The notes under the pieces were generated by a model, which saw only the letters and a program-made list of their open reading frames with translations, did not search any database and had not been told where the DNA came from. 64,000 bases of DNA. It comes from Promethearchaeota archaeon Loki_b31. Lineage in GTDB: Archaea > Asgardarchaeota > Lokiarchaeia > Sigyniarchaeales > SOKP01. Position 1 is the first letter of the stretch, and the number at the start of each line of letters is the position of its first letter. This document shows, in pieces, positions 34,345-42,057 of the stretch. The position numbers were made by a program, and so were the translations under genes. The DNA lies in the NCBI GenBank assembly GCA_005222975.1, contig NJBI01000009.1:1-64000 (forward strand). Reading direction: 5' to 3'.

Positions 34345-34531
34345 ATGCTTAGTATTTAGGGAATTAATATAGAAAGAATTTTAAACTTAGCTCTTCGTTT
34401 TTGTTATTTCTTATAAATATTATTATTATCCGTTATTTCATGACTTTGATACAAACAAACTATTTTTGAATTAATTCTTTAAAGATTATTTTTATGTTAT
34501 GAGTATATATCGTTAGAAGTTAGATTATTGT

Positions 34532-34654
34532 ATGAGAAAATTAGCAGAAAAACTCAAAAAAGTAGACATAGAATTATCTAAATGGACCAGAGAAGTTCTA
34601 TTTGAGCATTTAGTAGAAGTATGTCAAGATATTAAACAACATGGGAAATTATAA
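34532..34654 (+). CDS. Forty-residue hypothetical protein
   Basis: A short frame from ATG 34532 encodes MRKLAEKLKKVDIELSKW ... QDIKQHGKL, a charged amphipathic helix with three tryptophan or phenylalanine residues. It sits in an otherwise empty 450-base AT-rich gap (34345-34802). No clear ribosome site. It may be a real small protein or chance. Confidence 0.3.
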   Translation: MRKLAEKLKKVDIELSKWTREVLFEHLVEVCQDIKQHGKL

Positions 34655-34872
34655 AGAGCCTAATACTATTTTTATTTTCCAATTTCAATTTAGTTTAAAG
34701 AGTTAGAATTTTTAATCCAATTTTTTATGAATAAATGAAATTGTGTACAATTTTTTTCTTTATTAGTAACCGTGTCTAATCTGAATTAATTTAAATTACA
34801 TTATGGAGTTGATACAAAAAAACGTCAGATTTAGACCAAGTAAAAGGGATCAACGCTCGACAGATAAAGCTC

Positions 34873-35673
34873 TTGCAAGAGAGCGGTATTAGCACGGCGG
34901 AAGCTTTAGCAATGTCCCCACATAACATCATATCGGAGATCGACGGGTTAGGCGATAAAACAGCCAAGAAACTGATTTGGAATGCGCGAAACGCGTTAGG
35001 TATGACTGAGTTCATAACTGCCGATGACATCGACGAGAACACCGAGTACATTACCACTGGCTCTTCCGAATTAAACAGAATTTTAGGCGGCGGATTCCAA
35101 ACCGGAAAACTTACCGAAGTGTACGGACCCTTTAAGTCCGGTAAAACCAATTTAGCTCATACGATCGCTGTAACCATCCAGCTTCCTAAAAAAAAAGGAG
35201 GTTTAGGTTCCACAGTAGCCTACATCGACACCGAAAATACTTTTGCTAAGGAAAAAATCAAAAGAATCGCCAAAAGGTTTGGACTGGATCCGAAGAAGGT
35301 TCTATCGCAAATTTATCACGCCAGGATTTATTCATCGGACCACCAATCGCAAATGATTCAAAAAGCTGAAACTTTATGCAAAACTCGAAATGTGCGTTTA
35401 ATTGTAGTAGACAGTTTGATGGCGCTTTTGCGGGCCGAATATGTGGGTATTGGCATGTTAGCTCGTCGACAAAGCTTTTTGAACAATATGATACACGCCC
35501 TTTCCCGGGTTGCAGAGACATACAATTGTGCTGTTCTTCTTACCAATCAAGTTTCGACTAAGATGATGGGAATGTTTTCAGGAAACGACGCAATTGGCGG
35601 AAATAGTGATAAGATATTTCATCAATCACTTCTAAATCGTAGCCCATGGCTGCCACTTTCGTGTGATGTTTAA
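34873..35673 (+). CDS. radA: RadA recombinase, 5' part of an interrupted gene
   Basis: The archaeal RadA recombinase core: N-terminal HhH (ISTAEALAMSPHNIISEIDG), YITTGSSELNRILGGGF, Walker A YGPFKSGKTNLAH, Walker B RLIVVDSLMALLRAEY, the AETYNCAVLLTNQ strand and AIGGN. RadA forms filaments on single-stranded DNA and drives strand exchange. The TTG at 34873 is not the real start: matching sequence (TSDLDQVKGINARQIKLL) continues upstream in frame without a start, while ATG 34803 is one base out of frame across a run of seven A (34816-34822). After codon AAT 35602-35604 the RadA sequence breaks; it resumes at 35636 in another frame. The printed last 23 residues are therefore not RadA. Confidence 0.8.
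   Translation: MQESGISTAEALAMSPHNIISEIDGLGDKTAKKLIWNARNALGMTEFITADDIDENTEYITTGSSELNRILGGGFQTGKLTEVYGPFKSGKTNLAHTIAVTIQLPKKKGGLGSTVAYIDTENTFAKEKIKRIAKRFGLDPKKVLSQIYHARIYSSDHQSQMIQKAETLCKTRNVRLIVVDSLMALLRAEYVGIGMLARRQSFLNNMIHALSRVAETYNCAVLLTNQVSTKMMGMFSGNDAIGGNSDKIFHQSLLNRSPWLPLSCDV
35605..35635. other. 31-base insertion with a hairpin inside radA
   Basis: Removing exactly 31 bases (35605-35635) joins ...AIGGN to IVAHGCHFRVMFKTKG and restores the conserved RadA sequence and frame. The insert starts AGTGAT and contains ATCACT (35625-35630), a 6-base inverted repeat with a 14-base loop, and ends TCTAA. It adds an in-frame stop path. It might be a very small intron, a bypassed element, a scar of a mobile element, or an inactivating mutation. 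Confidence 0.7.
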
Positions 35674-36088
35674 AACTAAAGGTTTCTCTTCCAATAATTC
35701 GTTAAAGCGGAGAGCTATAATAGTGGATGCGCCAGACTTGCCACCTGAAGAAGCAGAGTTTTACATAACGAGTGTAGGAATTGCCGACACGGAAAAGGGA
35801 GAGGTTCCCGAAGCTCAAGGCTTAGATTTCGAAGTCGAGACATTGTACGAAGAAGAGAGTAACGCCGAAGAGAGCGAAGTTTCCGATAATGGTAATGGTA
35901 ACCATTCGCTCATTGATGTTAAAGGAATTGGAGCCGGCACCGCAAAGAACTTAATAAAGGTCGGAGTAGGCTCTGTAAAAGAGTTGGTAAGTTCTGACCC
36001 CGAAAAAGTGGCTTCTAAAATTAACGGAGTCTCTTCTAAAATGGTCCTTGAATGGCAAACCAACGCAAAGACCTTGTTGAGCGTTTAA
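35663..36088 (+). CDS. radA: RadA recombinase, 3' part with an extra C-terminal HhH
   Basis: This frame holds the RadA C-terminus. RadA-like coding actually resumes at 35636 (IVAHGCHFRV), before the first start-like codon GTG 35663. RRAIIVDAPDLPPEEAEFYI matches the conserved C-terminal strand and helix of RadA. Beyond the usual end, about 100 more residues follow: an acidic linker (EEESNAEESEVSDNGNGN), then a helix-hairpin-helix (IDVKGIGAGTAKNLIKVG, about 90-140). RadA normally has HhH only at the N-terminus. The extra HhH resembles the one in the membrane protein at 14182-16053. Function as a separate protein is unlikely. Confidence 0.75.
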   Translation: MMFKTKGFSSNNSLKRRAIIVDAPDLPPEEAEFYITSVGIADTEKGEVPEAQGLDFEVETLYEEESNAEESEVSDNGNGNHSLIDVKGIGAGTAKNLIKVGVGSVKELVSSDPEKVASKINGVSSKMVLEWQTNAKTLLSV

Positions 36089-36255
36089 AAATTAATAATT
36101 ATTACTATTTTTTTTTTCCTATCTACTTACTATTAGTGTTCTCTATTATCAGTGGCTTAGTTCCAGTAACTTTAGTTCTTATTTTTATATCTTTACTTAT
36201 TCGAAGAAAGAAGTTAAAGAACTTCGTCATAAAAATAGTACATGATTACGGCTGA
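36052..36255 (+). CDS. Possible small membrane protein overlapping the radA end
   Basis: A 67-residue frame whose ATG lies within the last codons of radA. Residues 13-55 are strongly hydrophobic (YYYFFFPIYLLLVFSIISGL; TLVLIFISLLIRRKK), giving two membrane helices and a basic end. The first 12 residues are only a shadow of RadA. The last 42 bases overlap the tail of the convergent gene. Low certainty. Confidence 0.3.
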   Translation: MANQRKDLVERLKINNYYYFFFPIYLLLVFSIISGLVPVTLVLIFISLLIRRKKLKNFVIKIVHDYG

Positions 36256-36441
36256 AAAAATCCCTGCGGCAATAAAAGACATCGCTGACCACTCGGATGT
36301 AAACAATACAACCCAGAAATTCTTTTGAACTTGAGAAAAAGTTGTATATGCGCCCCAAATCGCTAAATTTATGGCACATGCTAAAAGAAATGCAATTACC
36401 ATCCAGATAGCAAAAATTATTATTACTTTTATAATCCACAT
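36214..36441 (-). CDS. Small membrane protein
   Basis: A 75-residue protein with two membrane helices (IIKVIIIFAIWMVIAFLLA; SFIAAGIFSAVIMYYFY) and short polar loops. An ATG with an AT-rich upstream region supports expression. Overlap with the convergent frame is tail to tail. No family recognised. More AT-rich than its neighbours. Confidence 0.45.
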   Translation of the reverse strand: MWIIKVIIIFAIWMVIAFLLACAINLAIWGAYTTFSQVQKNFWVVLFTSEWSAMSFIAAGIFSAVIMYYFYDEVL

Positions 36442-36559
36442 CTTTTATGTAAAATGCTTATTTTTATCATAGTTAACGCAGATTATCTATTTATATGTAT
36501 ATGGAACGATTTTTTACAAAAAATGAAGCAATTATTAAATTAAGATTTTAGTAAAAAAG

Positions 36560-37591
36560 TTAATTGGTCCGCAAACTGACAGAGTTCTTTTTCCTGCGAA
36601 CGCTTCCTATAACGATCAAAGCTCCAACTACGAGTCCCGCGCTGAGGATAAACCCGAGAGTCCATTCTATCGGCACATAAAAGTAGCCTTGAATAGTTCC
36701 GTTGGTTGGTTCGGGGTCTGGCTCGGTTCCGTTTATACCGGTGCTTATAGAATAGTCTTCAGCTATCGCGTAAGCTATGTTTACCACGTCGACCTTGCAA
36801 TAGATTTTGATTTTAACAGTGTAAACTCCGCCAACCGCGGTCCCGAAGTTAAAGTGCAAGACCGTTCCAACGTTTCCAACGGTGTCGTTTCTGTAGATAA
36901 TAAAGTTGATGTCGTCGGGGTCGGTTAGATCGTAATCAATGCCGACTTCTTGACTAATTGGCTCGCCTCCAATCGCAGAAACTCTTCCGAGATAAAATTT
37001 GTAAGACACATCGGTTTTAAGCATTACGTTGTGTTCAATAATCGATCCGGCGAGAAACTTGTTGACTTGATATAACTCTAGATTGGCGATGAATTCAGGA
37101 GACATGATGTCGTACAGGCATTTGTCTTCCTTATCAAAAGAGATTTTAATGTATAAATTTAAGTTCAGCTCGGCAATAACCGAAAAAATAAGAGTGTAGT
37201 TTCCGTCAATCGCCGTCCCGAACGGTATTTCGAACCACTGGTCGCCGTGCGACACGTTGACTTCGGTTTTGAATATTTGATAAATGTCTGAGTCGGGATC
37301 TACCACCGTAACGTTGATCTCGCAATCGTGTGGCGTTACGATTTCTACTAAGATGTAATAATTGAGCTCTTCGTACAAGTACAAGTCGTCGAACTGTTGA
37401 ATATCGCTCGGAGCTAGAAATGTGAACACTTTGTCTACGAGCAATTCTTCGGAGCTCGCGTTAGGCGCGTCTATAAGTGCTAACTCGATATTTTCGTTGC
37501 CATTGAAGATAATTCGAAATTTATTAGTTAACAACCCAATAGTTAATCCTGATACGACCAAAAAAGCAAAAAGTATCGCTTTTGTATGCAA
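36560..37591 (-). CDS. Secreted membrane-anchored beta-rich protein
   Basis: A 343-residue protein with an N-terminal signal (AILFAFLVVSGLTIGLLT), beta-rich repeats (two segments with YNIxV-type pre-strand loops and GTAVGGVYTVKIKIY / GTAIDGNYTLIFSV motifs, like emp24 GOLD or PPC-type jelly-roll domains), a threonine- and proline-rich linker (GTEPDPEPTNGTIQ), a C-terminal membrane helix and a basic end. Translation starts at TTG with GGTG a few bases upstream. It probably faces the outside. It follows the zinc-ribbon gene by one base on the same strand, so the two are coupled. Confidence 0.6.
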   Translation of the reverse strand: MHTKAILFAFLVVSGLTIGLLTNKFRIIFNGNENIELALIDAPNASSEELLVDKVFTFLAPSDIQQFDDLYLYEELNYYILVEIVTPHDCEINVTVVDPDSDIYQIFKTEVNVSHGDQWFEIPFGTAIDGNYTLIFSVIAELNLNLYIKISFDKEDKCLYDIMSPEFIANLELYQVNKFLAGSIIEHNVMLKTDVSYKFYLGRVSAIGGEPISQEVGIDYDLTDPDDINFIIYRNDTVGNVGTVLHFNFGTAVGGVYTVKIKIYCKVDVVNIAYAIAEDYSISTGINGTEPDPEPTNGTIQGYFYVPIEWTLGFILSAGLVVGALIVIGSVRRKKNSVSLRTN

Positions 37592-37592
37592 T

Positions 37593-37910
37593 TTAATAGC
37601 CGTACACCTCCAATTCTTTGAACTCCGAGATTAATTCCTTAACGATGGGACATCTGTCGTAATCGATGCAGGTAAAACACGGTTGGTCCGACCAGAAATA
37701 CGCTTTTTGGTCCGGTCTTTCGACTATAAGTAGCGGGAACTTGCTTTTTGGACATTCCAGAGCCGAATTGTTTATTTTACCTCTTTTAGGTAGCGCGTAC
37801 GAGAGTCCGCACACCTCGCACTTAACGAACCGTTTGTAATTGTTCGTCTTAAAAACGATTAGAGAGCACTCGCAACTAGGGCAAGCGCCTATTTCATCTA
37901 GTTTTTTCAA
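37593..37910 (-). CDS. Zinc-ribbon protein of topoisomerase C-terminal type
   Basis: A 105-residue protein with CPSCECSLIVFKTNNYKRFV and KCEVCG, a zinc ribbon like those at the C-terminus of type IA topoisomerases, then a second cysteine group (ECPKSKFPLLIV ... CFTCIDYDRC). Probably a nucleic-acid-binding protein. It is the first gene of a two-gene minus-strand unit with the secreted protein and the last island-type gene before AT-rich sequence begins at 37.9 kb. Confidence 0.6.
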   Translation of the reverse strand: MKKLDEIGACPSCECSLIVFKTNNYKRFVKCEVCGLSYALPKRGKINNSALECPKSKFPLLIVERPDQKAYFWSDQPCFTCIDYDRCPIVKELISEFKELEVYGY

Positions 37911-38073
37911 CTGAAAAACTCCTTTAATTTAATTTTAAAGGGAAAAATAGCTTGGGCTATTTAAAGAAAAAAAGGCTTTCCGACAAAAAATCAGAAATCA
38001 AGGAAAGAGGTTTCTTTTAAATGAAACGATGTTCCTTTTAAATTTTGAAACTCCTTTATTTTTTTTTTAGATT

Positions 38074-38106
38074 GGTTAGGGTTTTTAATTCTAACCTTTC
38101 TTTTTT
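38074..38106 (+). terminator. Hairpin plus T-rich tract
   Basis: GGTTAG (38074-38079) pairs with CTAACC (38091-38096), followed by TTTCTTTTTT. It lies in the 400-base gap 37911-38317, which holds no gene I can see. No transcript clearly ends here, so the role is uncertain. Confidence 0.25.
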
Positions 38107-38317
38107 ATTACATTAATCAAGTCTAAAAGCATTCGCCAATTTCTCCACTAAACAATTTTACTACTTTTAAAAATCCCTGTAAATTTTTAATAAATAATAT
38201 TCTATACCTTTTTTTTTAAAAAACTAATATCTAATGCTTCTATTTTTATATTTTAAATTATAAAAGATATTGTATAAGTAGAAACATTTAAAAAAAAGCC
38301 AAAAAAGAGGTAAGAAA

Positions 38318-38617
38318 ATGAATAAAATATTGCAATTTTTATTTGCATTTTTCTTTTGTCTTTGTGTTATAGTTATATTTTTTATTGGTTGGAGTATAAT
38401 AGATGAGTGGATAATATTTTTCGATTACGGTTGGAATTGGCACGAATATACCGCCACTCCTATAATTTTATGGGATATTTTTTTCGATAATATATTGACA
38501 ATACTTGTTATTACTACATGTATTACTTCAATTGGATTTTTTTTATATCATTATTATTATCATTATAGAGAAAAAAAAATAAAAAGTGAATTATCGAAGC
38601 ATCAAATAGCGATTTAA
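38318..38617 (+). CDS. Small two-helix membrane protein
   Basis: A 99-residue protein with an N-terminal hydrophobic helix (FLFAFFFCLCVIVIFFIGWSI), a tryptophan-rich extracytoplasmic-type loop (YGWNWHEYTATPIILWD), a second helix (ILTILVITTCITSIGFFLY) and a lysine-rich tail. GAGGTAAG lies six bases before the ATG, a good ribosome site. Very AT-rich; marks the return to host-like composition. Function unknown. Confidence 0.55.
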   Translation: MNKILQFLFAFFFCLCVIVIFFIGWSIIDEWIIFFDYGWNWHEYTATPIILWDIFFDNILTILVITTCITSIGFFLYHYYYHYREKKIKSELSKHQIAI

Positions 38618-38845
38618 ACAATTTTTCTTTTAGCACTTTAAAAGTACTTTTCTTTTCTTCAATGGCTAATATGTTCGAATTGCCAAACTTCTCTAAATCC
38701 TCTTTACCAAATTTTAAATTCTATTCAGCACGTTCGAAAGTGCCGCTATAATTTTCTTTCCATTATATCGGGGGCACGGAGATCTGTCGTTTTTCAATTA
38801 CCGATCGCATTCTTTAAAAGTAATAGTATCTTAATATTTAAACGA

Positions 38846-38868
38846 TATCTTTAAAAAAATTAAAGATA
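38846..38868. promoter_or_regulatory. Perfect inverted repeat at the LVIVD gene promoter
   Basis: TATCTTTAA-AAAAA-TTAAAGATA, a 9-base perfect inverted repeat, lies between the TATA-like AATATTTAAA (38833-38842) and the ribosome site GGTG (38871). It would overlap the transcript start, fitting a repressor operator or a 5' hairpin. Confidence 0.35.
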
Positions 38869-38881
38869 GTGGTGTAAATCA

Positions 38882-40084
38882 ATGAAGAAATCAAAAAAAA
38901 AATCAAAAAAAATCAAAAAAATAAATATCTTGCTGATTATTCTACTTATTTCAATGTTTATCGTAATTCCAAATTTGTTAATAAGTATACAGAGAGAGAT
39001 CGAAATTCCCATTGAAGAGAAGAATCCTAACGAGATTATTAATATACGACCACCCCAAGAATCTTCTGTTTACTACGAAGATACGACAGGATCTGCACGT
39101 GGTGTTTATGTGAGCGGAGATTACGCCTATGTGGCAGATGATACTTCCGGTTTGGCGGTTATCGACATTTCCGATCCGACAAACCCGGGAACGCCCATCT
39201 ACGAAAACACGATAGGATCTGCACGTGGCGTTTACGTGAGCGGAGATTACGCCTATGTGGCAGATACTTTCTCGGGCTTGGCGGTCATCGACATTTCCGA
39301 CCCGACAAACCCGGGAACGCCCGTCTACGAAGACACGACCGGAGAGGCACATTGTGTTTACGTGAGCGGAGATTACGCCTATGTGGCGGATAGTACTTCT
39401 GGCTTGGGTGTCATCGACATTTCCGACCCGACAACCCCTGGAACGCCCGCCTACGCAGACACGACCAAATATGCATATGATATTTACGTGAGCGGAGATT
39501 ACGCCTACTTGGCGGATCTTGAATCGGGCTTAGCAATCATCGATATTTCAGATCCGACAAACCCGGGAACGCCCGTCTACGAAGACACGAGCGGAGGTGC
39601 AATTGGCGTTTACGTGAGCGGAGATTACGCCTATGTGGCGGATGGTCCTTCCGGCTTGGCGGTCATTCAAGTCAGAAAGAGGGTTGCTATGGAAAACCCG
39701 ATAATATCAAACGCCCCAAGCGATCTTACTGTGGAAGCGGGATATACCGGACAGAGCTTGTCGTGGACGGCAACTGATGCAAATCCAGATACTTATACGA
39801 TCGAACTGAATGGAACTGGTATAGTAGTATCGTCTACACCTTGGGCTAATAATGCGCCGGTCGTATATAATAACCCCGATGGCTTTTCTCCTGGTGTTTA
39901 TGCATATACAATAACTTTTACAGACGAAGGTGGAAATTCTATCTCGAACACAGTTACGGTAACTATTAAATCAATCCCTGAAGGAGGAATTCCATTTGGT
40001 AATTTCTTCTTGATATTCATTGGATTTAGCGTAATTTGCTTAATTTTTGCCAAAAAACGCCAAATTGTTCGCGAATCTAGATAA
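38882..40084 (+). CDS. LVIVD-repeat beta-propeller surface protein
   Basis: A 400-residue exported protein: basic N-terminus and signal helix (INILLIILLISMFIVIPNLL). Five nearly identical 42-residue repeats follow, with the core VYVSGDYAYVAD and LAVIDISDPTNPGTP, the LVIVD motif. An Ig-like domain (NAPSDLTVEAGYTGQSLSW) precedes the tail GGIPFGNFFLIFIGFSVICL with basic end KKRQIVRESR. LVIVD repeats form a propeller on the cell surface, usually for binding. The GGIP tail is like that of the NosD-like protein, suggesting a shared anchoring or sorting route. Repeats are 126 bases apart and very similar, implying recent duplication or homogenisation. Confidence 0.8.
   Translation: MKKSKKKSKKIKKINILLIILLISMFIVIPNLLISIQREIEIPIEEKNPNEIINIRPPQESSVYYEDTTGSARGVYVSGDYAYVADDTSGLAVIDISDPTNPGTPIYENTIGSARGVYVSGDYAYVADTFSGLAVIDISDPTNPGTPVYEDTTGEAHCVYVSGDYAYVADSTSGLGVIDISDPTTPGTPAYADTTKYAYDIYVSGDYAYLADLESGLAIIDISDPTNPGTPVYEDTSGGAIGVYVSGDYAYVADGPSGLAVIQVRKRVAMENPIISNAPSDLTVEAGYTGQSLSWTATDANPDTYTIELNGTGIVVSSTPWANNAPVVYNNPDGFSPGVYAYTITFTDEGGNSISNTVTVTIKSIPEGGIPFGNFFLIFIGFSVICLIFAKKRQIVRESR
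39107..39700 (+). repeat. Five tandem 126-base coding repeats
   Basis: The segment reading gtgagcggagattacgcc recurs at a 126-base period (39110, 39236, 39362, 39488, 39614). Units are close to identical over long stretches even at silent positions. Confidence 0.85.
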
Positions 40085-40110
40085 TAAATCAAAAATCCAA
40101 CAAATTAACG

Positions 40111-40143
40111 TTAACACCTTTTAGGTGTTAAGAATTTTTTTTT
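40111..40143 (+). terminator. Intrinsic-type terminator after the LVIVD gene
   Basis: TTAACACCT (40111-40119), a three-base loop and AGGTGTTAA (40123-40131) form a perfect 9-base stem, followed by a run of nine T (40135-40143). It lies 27 bases after the stop codon. Confidence 0.7.
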
Positions 40144-40532
40144 CTTTTACTTAATTTGTAAAAATTTAGATTGATATCATTGTATCTATTAATTTTTAGT
40201 TTAGAGACTATCAATCTCTTTGTTGTTTGGGCGTTCCACCTTAAGGAAAACATTAAAATAAAAGCTCTTCCAAATATTAAATAATTTCCAGTTTAGAAAA
40301 AGAGGAATTATTAAAATTATTTCTATTATCGAAAAAAGAAAAACTGATTATCAAATTTTTTAATTGATTACTGTTTTCTTACAGAGATCAAAAACGAAAA
40401 AGTGGGAAAACTTTCGGAAAATAAGATTTTCATAACTTTACGCTTAGGAATACAACCATAACATTTAAAAATAAACATATCCATTAATGATCTAATCAAG
40501 TTTTATTTGTATAGAAAAGTATTTAATTAAAA
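40144..40532. other. AT-rich intergenic region, no gene seen
   Basis: About 390 bases between the terminator and the next small gene. A short hairpin (AGAGACTATCAATCTCT near 40203) is the only structure I see; no open frame looks coding. Confidence 0.3.
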
Positions 40533-40544
40533 GTGATAGTAAAA

Positions 40545-40754
40545 ATGATTGATAGTACACCAGAATACTTGAAATTCTTTGGTGAAATTAAATTTGCAGA
40601 AGAAAAAAGTTTAAGCGCAAGCGATTTTGAAAGCTCTCTTAAGAGTTATTTTTCGAAAGAGAAAAGACTTCCACAAGGGCGCTATAAATTTGCTGAACTT
40701 AACAATTCTAGCATTAAGGATTTCGAAGATTCCTTCTATAGTTATTTTGAATAA
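40545..40754 (+). CDS. Hypothetical small protein
   Basis: A 69-residue protein from ATG 40545 (GTG at 40533 would add four residues). It is rich in Phe, Ser and Lys (LSASDFESSLKSYFSKE; IKDFEDSFYSYFE), with two similar DFExS-xxSYF segments that may be a short internal repeat. A TTTAATTAAA stretch about 20 bases upstream may be the promoter. No family recognised. Confidence 0.4.
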   Translation: MIDSTPEYLKFFGEIKFAEEKSLSASDFESSLKSYFSKEKRLPQGRYKFAELNNSSIKDFEDSFYSYFE

Positions 40755-41004
40755 AGAATTAAAGATTTTTTTAAAATTCTCTTTATATATTAATTTTTAT
40801 TTATATTCTCTTTTATTTCATCATTTGATACTCCTTATCAATAACCTTATTTATTAATAGATAGCCTCTATTATCGTTATTTTCAGAATTAAACATAATT
40901 GTGTATAATAATTGTAATTTTAAATATAAGGCTTTAATTTATAATCAAAGAAAATCAATTGAAAATAAGGTATTTATTACAAGAAATTATTTTAGTCAAA
41001 TATT

Positions 41005-41850
41005 ATGGAATTATTTAATATTGGCGAAGAGAAATTCGTCGAAACAAACGGTATAAAACTCCATACTGTTATAAGCGGGGAAGGTGAGCCCTTAATCTTG
41101 CTTCACGGTTTTCCAGATTTTTGGTTTGGTTGGAAAAACGTTATTCTTGGGCTTAAAAAAGAATATAAGCTAATTATCCCTGATATGCGCGGCTATAACT
41201 TATCTGACAAACCTGAAGGCGTTAATAATTATAAAATGGATGTTTTAGTTGAGGATATTAAAGGATTAATTGAGGCTTTAAACTTAGGTGGCGTTTTTCT
41301 TGCAGGACACGATTGGGGCGGCGTAGTAGCGTGGGCATTCGCCGAAAAATATCCTAAATTAGTACGAAAGTTAGCAATTTTAAATGCTCCTCACATGAAG
41401 ATATTCCAAGAAAGGTTGCGCTCAGATAAAAAACAACAAAAAGCTAGTTTTTACATCTTTGAATTTCTTAAACCCGATGGAGAAAAATTTCTTTTTAAGG
41501 ACGACTTTAAGTGGTTAAAATTCGCAGTTTTTGAAGGATTAATAAATAAAAAAGGTTTTACTGATTTTGACAAGAAAAAATATTTAGAAGCGTGGGCAAA
41601 ACCGGGCGCAATTTTAGGAGGGGTGAATTATTACAGGGCCAACATAAGTTTTAGCAATTGGACAGGGAAAATAACAGTCCCCACTTTAGTCATCCATGGA
41701 ATGAAAGATATAGCCGTGTTACCGTCTGTCTTGGATGGACTACCTAATTATGTAGCTGACCTAAAAATAATCCGTGCTGAAAATTCTTCACATTGGGTTA
41801 TGCACGACGAGCCCGAATTAATTATTTCATCATTTAAAGAATTCTTCTAA
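41005..41850 (+). CDS. Alpha/beta hydrolase, epoxide-hydrolase-like
   Basis: A 281-residue alpha/beta hydrolase: HGFPDFWFGWK carries the HGxP oxyanion motif, DMRGYNLSDKP is the conserved loop, AGHDWGGVVAW contains the nucleophile Asp in GHDWGG, GMKDIAV supplies a candidate acid residue and SSHWVMHDEP the catalytic histidine. An aspartate nucleophile and the DWGG pattern point to epoxide hydrolases or haloalkane dehalogenases rather than esterases. The oxyanion pattern HGFPD favours an epoxide hydrolase. Cytoplasmic. It stands alone. Substrate unknown. Confidence 0.85.
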   Translation: MELFNIGEEKFVETNGIKLHTVISGEGEPLILLHGFPDFWFGWKNVILGLKKEYKLIIPDMRGYNLSDKPEGVNNYKMDVLVEDIKGLIEALNLGGVFLAGHDWGGVVAWAFAEKYPKLVRKLAILNAPHMKIFQERLRSDKKQQKASFYIFEFLKPDGEKFLFKDDFKWLKFAVFEGLINKKGFTDFDKKKYLEAWAKPGAILGGVNYYRANISFSNWTGKITVPTLVIHGMKDIAVLPSVLDGLPNYVADLKIIRAENSSHWVMHDEPELIISSFKEFF

Positions 41851-42057
41851 TTTTTTGCTGCTTAATCTTCAAAAAAACTACTTAAAATTAATTTTGATTA
41901 AACTATTCTTTTGTAATATCTACTAATGTTTCAATATTTCGATTTGATATAACAAAAAACATAGATTTAAATGTTAACGTTTTTTGTTAAAAATATAACA
42001 TAAAGGTTTAACTTTTATCCGAAATTATATTAATAGAAAAACTTGATTTTTAATAAC

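Noticed and set aside
35602-35640. Archaeal bulge-helix-bulge intron in radA
   Set aside because: The hairpin can be drawn with two AAT bulges around AGTG/CACT, but cutting there removes 22 bases and leaves an in-frame TAA before IVAHG. The 31 bases that must go do not fit a strict BHB. Kept only as an unexplained insertion.
35602-35640. T4 gene 60-type translational bypass in radA
   Set aside because: Matching take-off and landing codons are missing at the required positions (AAT before, TAA before ATC).
38978-39352. Minus-strand open frame across the LVIVD repeats
   Set aside because: Repeat-generated antisense frame with no independent start signal.
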